The translations under genes were made by a program, and so were the position numbers. The notes under the pieces are model-generated. The model was not told the origin of the DNA. It searched no databases and saw only the letters and a program-made list of their open reading frames with translations. From the NCBI GenBank assembly GCA_027604685.1, contig JADHYX010000063.1, positions 1 to 64,000 on the forward strand: a stretch of DNA of 64,000 nucleotides, in the 5' to 3' direction. Within the stretch, counting starts at the first letter, position 1, and each line of letters opens with the position of its first letter. Below, piece by piece: positions 46,651 through 58,850 of this stretch. Origin of the DNA: Lobulomyces angularis. Its lineage: Eukaryota; Chytridiomycota; Chytridiomycetes; Lobulomycetales; Lobulomycetaceae.

Positions 46651-49027
46651 ATGAAAATAAATGTTGTATACAATAACATTATAAAAGAAATTGAGATTGA
46701 TCCGTTATTTGATGTAAACTGATTTTTTTAATACTGTTTAAATTTATTAAAAATGAATTTCTTAAATACTTATACAAAATTTTTAGATCGGCAATTTTAG
46801 AGAATGCTTAACCACAAATTTGAATTTAGACTCAGATAATCATAATATTTTGATATTTTTCAATGAAACTGAGTTAATTTCTGTAACTCAAACCATTTCT
46901 GAGGCTAAAATTCAGGAAAATAATTCTGTATATATTCAGTTGACACCTAAGAATTTTTCAAAACAGTAAATTTTTAAAATTAAAAAAATTCCCTTTTTAG
47001 ATTTTTTTTAACTTTTTTTTTCAGTAACTTACCATCACCAACTAATAACAATTGCCCCACAGATAAGAACAAGCATAGCAAAAGTTTTTTAAGCAATAAA
47101 TTTGACGTACTCTCAATAATTATATCACTCCTATCCAAAAATGAATTATTTAACTGCTGTTTAGTTTCAAAAGCTTGGCATACTATTGCAGTGTCTCAAA
47201 TATGGAAAAGTGTAGTAATTTACTCTGAGAATTGGTACAAGAAAATTGTTCTTTTATTAATTTTTTCTTATCTTTCAATAAAAAAAAAAAAAAAATAAAT
47301 AAATTTTAAACAGGGATTTAATTAAACCTATTGTAACAAAAGCGAACGATAACTATAAGAAGTTAATTCAGCGATTTATTTTAAAGTCCTCTAATGAAAA
47401 TCCATTATTAGACACCAAACCACATCAACTGCGGCGAGTACTAGAAAAGTCAACAAATTTAACAGTTATATCATTAAATACACCATCAATAAATGATGAT
47501 GATATTTGGGTGATTTCAATGAATTGTAAGCATTTATCAATAGTAAATTTTTTTTCTGTTGACGTTGACTACGCTAGAATTACTGATGAAGGGTTACAAG
47601 CTTTATCCAATTGCAGAATGCTAAAGATGCTTTTTATTCGATCAAGTTGGATAAGAAGGAAACAAACCGGAAGCCAAAGTGAAAAAATGCGAGACCCATT
47701 TCAATCTACTTCCAATCAAAATTTTGCTTTTACTGATTGGGGTTTTAAAAAATTGTTAGATAGTTTTTGTGGAAGATTGTTGGGGTTTGGATTAGAGTGG
47801 ACAGGTGGAAGTTGCAGTCCTAGTGATGGAGAAGATAGTGCTGTTTTTTATAGTAATTATGGCACAAAATTGGCGGACGTGTTAAAAGATTTATTCAGAT
47901 TAAACTTAAATTTACAAGAATTCTATTTAGATTGGCCGTTACCGATAGAAAGTGTTTTAGGTTTGAAAATGTTATTATATTTTTTTGTTTTTTAACATTA
48001 ACATCATTTAGAGCATTCTTCAAACTTTTCGAAAAATTTAAAAAAAATAAAAATCGGAAATGCCCAAAAGGTTGACGCCTTAATAAAAATAGTTAACAAC
48101 AATCATAATTTACAGTACTTTTCACTCTATGAATTAAATGCAACAGTTGACCCTACAGTACTGCTTGAACCTTTTATTATCGACACTCCAAAACATAATC
48201 TTCCTACAATGGATGTAAATAGCTTTAATGAAAATTATTTCTCTTCCCAGCAATCTGTGTTTTCATCACCAGCTTCACTGGCTTCATCTTTTTCATCATC
48301 ATTTTATTCCACACCAACCTCCCTGATGATACCTGTAGAAAGAAAAGAAATTGTGGAACTAGAACTGGATGGAGTTGGTTTTATTAGCAACTTATTAACA
48401 TCAATAACCAAATTCTCATATTTAAAAAGACTGATAATTTCACCATCTAGAAGAGCAGCCACCCTTCATCATTTTATGACTGATGATTTGGTTGGTGAAG
48501 TCGCAAAACATTGTCAGCAATTGATATACTTACAGGCACCAATTGTCGGTGATGCTCCTCTAGTTAAAGTTGCCGAAAATTTGAAAAATTTAGAATATAT
48601 TGATTTGGTTTCTGGAAGAGAAATTTCGGACGCTGCATTAATTTTGCTTTCTAAAAAGTGTGTGAAGCTTAAAGATGTATTTTTAGGATCCGCAGTATAT
48701 ATTTCAGACAATGCAATAAGCGTACTAGCTAGAAGCCTTAATTTAACATTAAATAGATTTGCATTACCGTTTGGAAATCAACGGATTACCAGCAGAAGTT
48801 TGAATAGCCTTACAGAAAATTGCCTTAATTTAGAAAAGTTAACTAATTTACCTGCAAGTATTGAGTTTAATTTTTTATTTGAAAAGCTACCTAGGCTAAA
48901 AAAATTAATAATTCTTGGAGTTTGTCAACAAATTAACTTAACTGGAAGAGGAATTAGCTATAGTAGACTAGAGCAAGATTTATTAAAAGGAAAATGCAAA
49001 CGGTTAAAACAAATAGTGTTCACATAA
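46651..49027 (+). CDS. UBL-F-box-LRR protein
   Basis: Predicted SCF ubiquitin-ligase substrate receptor of about 700 residues. Exons 1-2 give a ubiquitin-fold-like N-terminus (MKINVVYNNIIKEIEIDPLF; ILIFFNETELISVTQTISEA; NNSVYIQLTPKNF). An F-box follows at about residues 95-140: DVLSIIISLLSKNELFNCCL and VSKAWHTIAVSQIWKSVV. The rest is a leucine-rich-repeat array of the AMN1/Grr1 type (ITDEGLQALSNCRMLKMLFI; LVGEVAKHCQQLIYLQAPIV; DAALILLSKKCVKLKDVFL). A Ser-rich insertion (about 48240-48310) interrupts the repeats. Introns lie near 46715-46787, 46967-47024, 47233-47313 and 47960-48011. The start at 46651 is the first ATG. Target proteins are unknown. Confidence 0.78.
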
Positions 49028-49141
49028 CAAAATCTTAAATTTTTAGTTTTTCTACTAACAGCACATAGATTGTACAAAAATAATATTAATTTAAATTACT
49101 ATAGTTTTATTTTTCTATTTGAAATTTTCTAATTGATACAT

Positions 49142-49959
49142 TCAGTATTTCGCCTCCTGCCAAATAGTGTTTCCACTACAAGAACATACCATTTTTTCAT
49201 TTTGAAAGAAACCTGCAGATCTAGCAATTATTCCTGCTATTGCTTCTGAACTAGCATTACGGCCAACATTCTTGATCAAAAAAAAAATTAATTATTGTTA
49301 AGATGGTTCTGTAGTCTTACTTTTTCATCAACTACAAGAGATCTACCGATAATATCATATATAAATAAATTTTCAATCTCCTTCACAATTAATAGTTCTC
49401 CATCGCCGGTAGATTTGAAGGTGAATAAATTTTTCAAGCAACTTCCTAAACTATCGGGAACTGACGAAATATCACCAGCTTCAAAAATCATAACTGAATA
49501 TTCAGCATTTTTTTTTAGCCCAGACATGGATAAATCTAAGATTAATACATTTTCCTCCGTTTGAATAAATCTAAAAAACAAATTAAGATTTTATTTAATT
49601 TTTTTTATTTTTCTATTATTATCGCATCATAGTTGTTTTTGTATTTTTAATATCATGATTAACAAAAAATTAAGAAATTGTTACCGGGCAAGTCCTTTGT
49701 TATCAAATTGCTGCCACTTTCCTGGTTTTACTCCACTGAAATGTTCAAATATGCAAACAGCATTGAGGTTAATAGAATTGTTTGAAACCGATTTTATAAC
49801 TGGATTTAAATAGTCAAGTTTTTTTAACAATGCAGTAGGATGGAAAATTGACTTCAACTGTAAAGTATTACTAGTTTCCTTAATAAGTTCTACACCATCT
49901 AAAGGTAAAAATTTAGCCTTATTGAATGCGATTTCGTAGTGTAGTTCATTTTTAGTCAT
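49142..49959 (-). CDS. CCS1: Copper chaperone for superoxide dismutase, degenerate
   Basis: Three exons give about 210 residues. The C-terminus is diagnostic: [20 protein letters not shown] then [13 protein letters not shown] matches CCS domain III, including the CxC copper-transfer motif (CSC). Upstream, residues about 70-170 resemble the SOD-like domain II ([40 protein letters not shown]), but the His ligands of the HIHEFGD block are missing. The N-terminal about 60 residues fit the ferredoxin-like domain I in length and pattern ([20 protein letters not shown]) but lack the MxCxxC copper site. CCS normally delivers copper and forms the SOD1 disulfide; here only domain III appears equipped. 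Start ATG at 49959, stop TGA at 49142-49144. Confidence 0.8.
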
Positions 49960-50367
49960 TAAGAAATGATGAAATTAATTGTATTATTAATGATAAATTT
50001 TTTTAATTTTTTTTTTCCAACCTTCTAATGTGAAATTTTAGTAGATGTTAAATAATAATATAACCCGATTTGTTATTTTTTAGATAATACTGATACTTAT
50101 TTGATAATAAATTCTTACTATTCAATAATTGCTGCACGATTTTTTTGAAAGATGAAAACTACTTGTCTTCAACAATTCTGTGGTAATATCTATGCAATAT
50201 GAGCTGTACGCTAATTAATTTCATTTTTAACTTATAGAAGTTCAATTATGAAAAGTTATATTGCTTCCCCAAACCGACTGTATTTAATAATTAATTGCTT
50301 TCTAAAGTAAAAAGTACAGTAAGCAGGAAAAAAAAATTTACATTTTATAAAACTAACAACAAGAATC
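49960..50367. other. Intergenic, no gene recognised
   Basis: 408 bp between the CCS1 start and the ankyrin-gene stop, both on the minus strand. A/T-rich; no coding signal seen. It presumably holds the CCS1 promoter. Confidence 0.5.
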
Positions 50368-51060
50368 TTATACCGTTTCATACAATTTTCTCATTTCGGA
50401 GTCGTCAACAACATCTGTTTGGTATTTTATTTTTAAAGCAAAATAACACTTTTAGATTATTACTTAAAAATTATCTACCTAATGGAGAAAATCCTTTTCC
50501 GTTAACAATATTGCGATTTGCACCACGCTCCAGCAGTAACTTAACAACTTCTCTTGCCCCTAAGAATGTAGCAAGATGCAGTGCAGTATTTCCTCCCTTT
50601 TTCAATAAATGTTATATTATTATAAAAAGAATTGAATACTCCAAAAGTTTGATCCAAGTCATCCTTAAGAGTTCGCTCGAGTACGTCTTTTGCTATAGCA
50701 TCCTGCCCTGCTAATATTGCCATTTGAAGAACACTAATTGCCCCTGAACAATATGTATTCGAAATTAAAATGAATGTAAATTCTTACCAATGTAGGCACC
50801 TAAAAATTTATATGCATCTAATTCCACGTCAGATTCAAATTTTACGGTTGGGTCTCTGTACTTTTGTGAAGTCAAAGATTTATCTTTTAATAAAAGTTCT
50901 CTAACTTTATCAGTGTTTCCTTCTTTTATCGCTATTAAAATTTTTTTATTGAAATTTAATTATTCAATGTTATTAACTTTATCCAATCTATACCAGAAAA
51001 AATAGCCTAATAAAACTTTAATTTAATTTTTATCTTAATAAGAAGTTTTCTTACATCCAT
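50368..51060 (-). CDS. Small ankyrin-repeat protein
   Basis: Reconstructed from six exons: a 6-nt first coding exon (ATG GAT, 51055-51060), a 13-nt exon (50994-51006), then exons starting at 50931, about 50744, about 50600 and about 50410. The product, about 145 residues, begins [20 protein letters not shown]. It continues through [20 protein letters not shown] and the clear ankyrin repeat [20 protein letters not shown], then [20 protein letters not shown] and [10 protein letters not shown], stopping at 50368-50370. Every junction keeps the frame and the ankyrin consensus. Ankyrin proteins are protein-binding scaffolds; no specific partner can be named. The compact size resembles fungal stand-alone ankyrin proteins. 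Confidence 0.72.
50994..51006 (-). other. 13-nt micro-exon of ankyrin gene
   Basis: GCTATTTTTTCTG between introns 51007-51054 (48 nt, GTAAG...TTATTAG) and 50932-50993 (62 nt, GTATAG...TTAATAG). It encodes AIFS plus one base and joins MD to AIKEGN, completing the first ankyrin helix. An in-frame TAG directly upstream excludes a longer exon. Confidence 0.65.
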
Positions 51061-51657
51061 TGAAACTCTCTATTTTTTTTAAATTTTTCAAACCCAGCAC
51101 TAAAAACCTTAAAACCACCTTTATATCCATAAACTTTGGTTTAAATAAATCAATAAAATAATACTTCAACGACTTCCAGCAGAGTGATGAAATAATCGCA
51201 TTAACAGTTTAAGTTATGAATAACGTTTTTTGGCAAAGTTTGCCCAAATAAATGACAGAAGCGAAAAGTATATATCTAAGAAATTAGAAACGAAAAAGAC
51301 AGTCCTTTTATTTTTGAAATTGTACATTATAGGAGTATAATTATTGAATATTAAATTTAACAATAGCATGTAGCAATTTGTGTATTAGTCGTTGTTAATA
51401 TTTCATTGAATAAATGATTTTCATCACTTGATCACAGTTATCAAGAGGAATTAAATGAAATTAGATTTCATTTATATTTTTAGATGCATCTCAAGTATTG
51501 ATTTTGAACATTTGAAACTTTTTTTTTATTCTCAAAAATAAATTAAAACCTTAAATCAAAAATTTTGAAAAAGTACACATCACAACAGAAAGTTAATTTG
51601 CAGACCCAGTATTTTATTCATTACATAGCAATTTTAAGTAAAATTGGGCTATCTTAG
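51061..51657. other. Divergent intergenic region
   Basis: 597 bp between the ankyrin gene (minus) and the DOCK gene (plus). Only short frames broken by stops. It probably holds both promoters. No RNA gene recognised. Confidence 0.5.
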
Positions 51658-54600
51658 ATGGATTCTCAATGGAAAAAGATCAACGAAATAACCATTGGAA
51701 TGTGTATTGCTCCATTTACTCCTGAGGAAAGATATTACAGTCACTCAGATAAAATTTCACTTGAACGCTTTTCTCTTCCAGCAGATAATAATTTACATAA
51801 TATTCCTACGGAAAGCTACAGCTCCAACGGTGATGCCAATATTAACACGCATTCCTTGGAGCGCGATAGAATGAGCTTAAATAGCAATACCACAAAAACT
51901 GACTCCAATAGATTTTCCATTACACAGTATGGGAAAGTTCAGATAACTGAGATGCCCTTTGTATCGCTTCAAGTACATTTATTGATCTTGATTTATTCAA
52001 TTTAAATACAATTTAGGTTGGGGATTATGTTCAAATATTGGAAACCTATGGAAGCTGGGTTAGGGGTTATGTGCTCTCGGACTATACTATTAAAGTTGGT
52101 ATTTTTCCTAACTTGAACATTGCCACTTTGGACCGGAAAAAAAACGAAGTTTTAAACTCCCCTTTTTTGAAAAATTTGAATCAAAAAGGTCATATCGTGA
52201 ACGCAGGAAAATTAGTTAAAATGATTCGAATGGATTCAAGGAGATCTAGTGTGGTGGCTCCAAGAATTTCACAAGGTATTATCACCATATTGTTTAGCAT
52301 TAAAAATTCCTTTTTTTTTTTAATTCAATTTTGAATTATTTTCTTAAACATATAGAGTTGAAAAAACTGATTGTACCATTGTTGCCACCTCATAACACTA
52401 TCAATGGGCAGAAAGATCCGCTTATTGATGAAATATCTTCAGTATTACGAGAGTGGGGTTACACTTTAAAATTTCATTTGTCTCAACAAAATTATGAATT
52501 ATACAGTACCGTTAACAAATTTTTTGGAATGTTATTCAAAGGAAGGCGTCAGCTGCTAAACAAAACTTTATCTGAAGAAGAGTTATCAAAATTGCGAAAG
52601 GATCTTATTATATTAATAGAACACGGAAATCATTTACAGGGAATTGACCTCATTGTTAGACATCATGAAAAAGGATATTTACTAACGCAGTATAATATTT
52701 CAATTATCAAACTGGCTCGAATTTATACCCAGAAAGCTTTTTTTTATTCTGATATTACCGGAAACAGCAGTTTATTTATGGTAAATTGAACTAAACTCAA
52801 AAACCGAAAAACTTTTTAAAAATATTAATTATTAGGACCTTAATTTCTTGCAAAACTGGCAATATGATTTCACTACAAGTCATGTATTGGAGTTACCAAA
52901 AAACAAAGTTTCCCACTTATATTTTGAGCTAAAAGCTTGTGTCGCCTCAGTCTGTCTTCCTGTAGAGTATGCGGAACTAAATTTTGCCCTATACAATAAA
53001 ATAGAAAATAGATTTGTTTCAGAAAACTTTGTTATCCACTTAAATAGTATGGGATTCCCAATTAATCAATCACCAGAAGCTGAATGTTCTAAAAATTTAT
53101 TTACTAATATCAGCTCAAAAGAAATGAATGAAAACCTTATACTTCTATGTAGAATTATTCGGGTGGGAAAAATGACCTCGTCAGATAGAGATAGTTTCTC
53201 GAAAAAACCGGAAAGAACGCTGTCCACACAATTTTCACACTTTCAAAACAATTTTAGCGATTTTACCAGTTCCCTTTCAGCTAAATCTTCACTTAATTCC
53301 CTTATACCCTCAACTCCTAGCCTAAATTCTAGCACCACGAGTCTGGTATCTAATGGCTTCGTCCGGCGACCTTTTGGGGTTGCTTTATTTGATATTGGAA
53401 GTTTAGTTGCTTCGAATAATTCAACCTATAATTCTGTTACTTCCTTTTTATCGTTCTCTACCTCTTCTGGAGATGTCAATTCGAGTATTTTTGATTCCGT
53501 TTTGGAATTTCCCATGAAAATATATCTTCCTGTAGTAGAGAATAATTTTTATAATTTACACGAGCACATCCTTAACCGTAATACTAAAGAATATGACGAC
53601 AAAAATACAAAAGCAGAACAACTTATCATTAATTTACGATTATTTTCTGGTGTTTATTCACCTGAAACAATTATAAAGCAGTTTCCTGGACTGCTTCAAA
53701 ATATTCAAGTAACGCCAAGGCAAGGCTTTCTTGATTTTGTTTCTCCAGGGGTGAATAAAAATTCTTTGTATGTTACTATATGTGAAGGAGACTTTAGTCA
53801 AGGGAAGAAGTCTTCTGCAAAAAACGTAGAGGTTAGCATTCAACTTCGGCTTAATTCAGGGGAAATCATTGAAGATTGCATCCACAAAGGTGTAGGGGAA
53901 TCACTTTCCTCTTCTTATGAATCAATAGTTTTTTATCATAATAGCAATCCCAAATGGTATGAGACCATAAAAGTGGATTTCGAATCTACTATATTTGAGC
54001 TTTCTCATATTTTTATCACATATAAACACATCTCTGCTTCTTCAAGAAAAGGTGAAGATTGTTGTTTTGCATTCTCCTATATTCCCCTGCTTCAGACTAG
54101 CGGAACAGCCATTAATGACGGAAATCATACTTTACTAGTTTATCGTTACGATTCAAAAATTGTAGGAAATCCAGCAAATTATTTAAATCAAGATACAAAA
54201 TCTGGTGATAAACCGGTTAGCTATCCAAAAGATAGCATGGTTATAAGAACTCTCTTGAACTCAACAACTCGTACTCAAAATCATTCTTTATTTCATTTAT
54301 TAAGCTGGAAAGAGAGTAAAAGGGAGTTTGTAGCGTCATCCGAAAATATAACAATAATGAAAGAAACGCTTAAAGGTTTGCTGGTGCTTGGTGAAATGGA
54401 AATTACAAAATTTTTACCGGACTTGTTAATTGCACTTTTTACAACTCTACATGGTACGACTGGTTCTTTAAATTCAGCTAATGGCCTTGTCACACCTAGG
54501 GTTGGACCACTGGATTCTGATATTTTAAATTCCCTAATTTTTATTCTTTCAATTATTCAAGATGCAAGGTATTTCAATCAGCGGGCAGTTTTTGAGGAAT

Positions 54601-57600
54601 TTTTAAATACAACGCTTCCAAAATTATGTCCGTTTACTTGGTGGAACTTAACTGTAGCGTTTCAAAACTTAATTGACGATGGTATCAACGAAACATCAGG
54701 CGATAGGTCTAAAGCCTTAAGAAATGGTTTAAAAGTATGCAAAGGGTTGATAGAATGTGGACTTAAGACATGGTCAGTTAATGGTGAAGAGTGTTTATCT
54801 AAAGGAATAATGGGATTTCCTGCTTTACTTTCTGGAATTTTTCAGTCATTAAATACCTTAATGACTCTAAAAATGCCTACACATATTCTTGCAACACAAA
54901 CTCTTGCCTTAAAATCTTTTCCTTCTTTGATTAGTTGTGTTAAGGTGATTATACCTCCAGAAGATCTCATAAATGTTATATTAATGTTTATTGCAAGTTG
55001 TCGTGGTGAAGCCATAAAATTGAATGGACATAAATTGCTTTTTATTGGAAGTATTATTCAAATGTTAATTGAAAAGAACGCATCTGAAAATGAAAAATTT
55101 TTTAGAATTAAGGTAATAGAAAGCGCAACCCAGCTATTATTAGAATGGGCTGAAGGAGAATGGGATAAGTTAGCAGAAGGTATATTATTAAATTTTGAAT
55201 GGTTAAAAATTGAAATTAAAACATAGCGAACAACAGTTCACCAAATTCTATGGCTAGAACTTCAGCAAGTAATTTCAGTGATTTTTTAAGATCGTATAAT
55301 CCTCAGGAAGACATGCCATCTATTCCTTCTAGACTGTCACCAACTAAAGCATTTTACTTGCCTGAAAGAGAAAATTTTCGTTTATGGCTTTTTGTTGCAG
55401 GGGAGTTAGTTGATAAAGTTTCAAAAATTTTCGAAGTTGAATCTAATGCAAGTGATGAAAACGTTGAATATATGATTCGTCAGATCAGCAAGTTGCTACC
55501 TAGGCTGTTAATTATGTATTCAGAAATAATAGATGGGAACGTTGACTTTGTGCGAAAAAATGAAAATGATGAGTTAGGTAGTACTTTGGGTAGTTTTAAG
55601 CACACAGCGAAAATCAAATCACAAAATGATCAATATCTTCCAAACTCTACAGGTAAACAAAAATAAATAAATGTATACTAATTAAAATATTATTAGAACT
55701 AGCAGATCTTTCCGCCACTATTATATCTCTGTTTTATTTTATGCCAACATCTTTTCTTTATTCCTTTTTAAAGGATGGCGGAAGTGGGATAAGCCTCTCT
55801 CAGCATACTAATCTTCAGTTACTGCCCGATCTTTTTACCTGCTTGCAATCCCTATTACATGGAGATGGTACTCCTGCTACTTGGCCGGTCTCGCAAATGT
55901 TAGTTCATAGAATTTGTTTAAAGACGTTAGGGCCAGTTGGTGAATTGCTAATATCAGAATTAACTGCTATTTCAGCGTCTGAATCACAACCTCATTTAAA
56001 TCAGCAACACATTGTCCATCTTGCTGGAGATTTTACTTCTTACTTTGCAACACTTCTTCAGTTGTTAAATTCCCGTTGGGTGCAGATTGAACAGTTTGGG
56101 CCCCAACATTCAAGGCTAGCTTACGAAGTTGGCGCAGATGTTCGGGAAGAAGGTGGAAGACTCTTGGAACAAATGTGGGTTTCCTTGAAGCAGGTACAGA
56201 ACTTAAAAAGTCACAGATCGTCTGGTTCACAAGAAAATTTGACTTCTGAAGCTTTCATATCCTTTTATACTCAGCATTTGATTGGCTCATTTTTGGAATT
56301 GACTTTGTCACCCAATACTGGACTTAAGTTTATTGCTGTTAATTTGCTATTTAGTGCAATAGAGCGTGAATTTACAATTGTCAAAAATCTGCGTAGAGTT
56401 GAGGCAGAATGTATTGATCGGTTGGAAAGACTTTTTATAGGGGAAGGTAAAGGTGATGAGGAATATCGTATTTGGATTTTCGACCGGCTAAAGTCTAAAT
56501 TTGAAGAATGGAAGGTGGATGAAGCTTCTGTATTAGGAGAAGATCCTAGTGCTGACAATTTAAGTATAATTGATGGATACGTGAAGACGGAAAACGAAAC
56601 CAAGTTTCCATTTGTTGCTATGGGAATGTCTGCACTAAAATCCATTAACGACTTTTTAGAGATATGTTTATTAGTGAGAAGCTTAGATTTTTATTCACCG
56701 GTGCAAACTTCTAGTGGTATGTCACACCATCCAAGTGTAATAAACTATGCTAACCGCTCTGACGATTTTGTGGCGGCTATTTTAAGATTGATGAGATTTG
56801 TTAAAGTTATTGGTCATAGAGGAATATACGTGAAATATGCTCATAAATTAGCACAAATTCATTCATTAAATCATCACCACGTCGAAGCAGCTATGGCTTT
56901 AAAATTACATGCAGATGTATTGGACTGGTCTAATGATATAACTGTTGAAGCATTACCAGAATACGACTTCCCTAACCCGGAAACAGCCTTTTCTAGAAAA
57001 TCTAAAATACTTTTTCAAGTAGTTGCGTTATTGGAGAAAGGTAAAGCTTGGGAAAGAGCCATTGAAATCTTAAGTGAATTAGCACCGTACTATGAGAGTG
57101 GTCCAAATTTGGACTACGGTAAAGTTGGAGAAATTTATAGCAAAAAAGCATACTTTTTTCAACTAATATGGGGTACTAGTGACACTCGAGAAGAACGGTA
57201 TCCTCCAACTTATTTTAGAGTACATTTTCATGGCTTTGGTTGGAATTATGAATTGCAAGGAAAACAATTTGTTTACAAAACAGGAGAATGGGAAAGACTT
57301 GTTTCTTTTATAGAACACATACTAACTGATTATCCTGAAGCAACTTTAGTAAGAAACAATGGAGCAGTTGGCCCAGAAATCACCAATAGCAAAGGACTTT
57401 ACTTACAAATTACTTCTCTTAAACCTGAAATGGATGTTAGAAATAGACTCACTGCTAATGGGTTTGCCGGATTTCCGTTAAAGTGGGAAGAAACGACTGT
57501 TATATCAGAGCTAGAAAATCATACACCAATTGCTTTATATTTGTTGGAACCTGATCTGGACCCAGATCCTGATGGATTAGGTACTAAAGTTAATTCAGTT

Positions 57601-58571
57601 GTAGAAAAGATTCCAGAATCTGTGCGCTCATACTATGCAGCAAACGAGGTCAATATCTTCACATACAGTCGCCCATTTAGAAAGCCAGTTTCTGAGAATT
57701 TAAATGCTAGTGAAGATGAACAAGAAAAACAGAAACAACAAAAAGACGATCCTGCCAAAGAATTTTTAGAACTGTGGACAGAAAAAATTGTTGTAATCAC
57801 CACAGATACGTTTCCAGGTTTATCCTGTCGATCTGAAGTAAAAAAGACCATTATTTTTGAGATAAGTCCTATTGAAAACGCTATCTTAGCTGTAAAGGCA
57901 AAAACAAGGCAACTGATTTTGCTGGAAAAAAAATATCGACCATATCTTAAATTGGACAAAACAGGTTTAAATATCAATCCTTTCACAATGTCTTTGAATG
58001 GAGCGGTTGATGCACCTGTAAATGGCGGAATACCTATGTATCGAGCATCATTTTTGACAGGAGAAAAAAATGCTTTTGCTTTGGTGTTGGAAAATCTGAT
58101 AGAGGAGCAGGTAGATTATTTTTTCATTATAACCTTTAATATTACTGCGACTAATATTATTTTTAGGTTGAAATTATTCATCGATCCTTACTTTTACATG
58201 ATCGTATAGTCTCTGTGGAAATGAGACCACTGCATGACAGTTTAAATGCTTTGTTTCGGAAAAATTTTTTTAATGAATTGAAAGAAATTCATAGAAAGAA
58301 AAGTTTAAAAAGTAAATACCAGCAGCAACTACTTTCGACGCGTAATGCCAGTAAGGAAAATTCCAGAAAAGATGTTGTATCCGTATGTTCTAACGAAATT
58401 GGGAAGATAAATAGAAGTTTGAATTCTTTGCAGCTTAATTCTTCGATCCAAATGAGACCGCCTTCCCTAAGCTCGCCCTCAAGTTTTACTAATAGTAACT
58501 TAATAGCGCAACCTATATTAGCTGCACAGTCGATAAGATCCTCAGTAGTAAGTAAGGAAAGTTCCCAATAA
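51658..58571 (+). CDS. DOCK-family guanine nucleotide exchange factor
   Basis: Very large protein (about 2,170 residues) of the DOCK180/DCK1 family, activating Rac/Rho-type GTPases for polarity and motility. After a disordered start, an SH3 domain is seen (VGDYVQILETYGSWVRGYVL then VGIFPNLNIA). A helical region follows. The C2-like DHR-1 is at YVTICEGDF through SESSYESIVFYHN-type sequence and HIFITYKHISASSRKGEDCC. A long armadillo-like stretch leads to the catalytic DHR-2: YVKYAHKLAQIHSLNHHHVE, EAAMALKLHADVLDW, YFRVHFHGFGWNYELQGKQF and KGLYLQITSLKPEMDVRNRL, ending with VEIIHRSLLLHDRIVSVEMR. The tail is Ser-rich. Six or so introns are inferred; the one at 55180-55226 removes an in-frame TAG, joining AEGE-type helix to NNSSPNSMARTS. 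ELMO, the usual partner, is not here. Confidence 0.9.
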
Positions 58572-58850
58572 AAAATAATACAATTTCTAAATTCTTAGTT
58601 AAATCAGAAAAGTTAATGCACATATTTCCAATTTATACGTATATAGAGTAGCTTTAAATATTAATTAATAATGAATACAACTTAATTTTATTAGACGAAA
58701 TATTTAGTACTTGGGCATTATTTTTCTGAACATCAATTTTTAAAATCAATATTCAAAGATAAACAACAAACACCAATTTATATATTTAAATATTAACATA
58801 GCGAAAACTATATTGAAAAAAATTCTATATTACGTACAAAGATGTTTGAT
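58572..58850. other. Spacer downstream of DOCK gene
   Basis: 279 bp of A/T-rich sequence between the DOCK gene stop and the end of the nuclease relic. No gene seen. It could contain the relic's 3' flank, where a Fanzor guide RNA would be encoded in an intact element, but no structure is evident by eye. Confidence 0.35.

Noticed and set aside
55180..55226. In-frame TAG in the DOCK gene
   Set aside because: It lies at the 3' end of a GT...AG intron; splicing joins AEG-type sequence to ANNSSPNSM in frame and the downstream DHR-2 domain continues.
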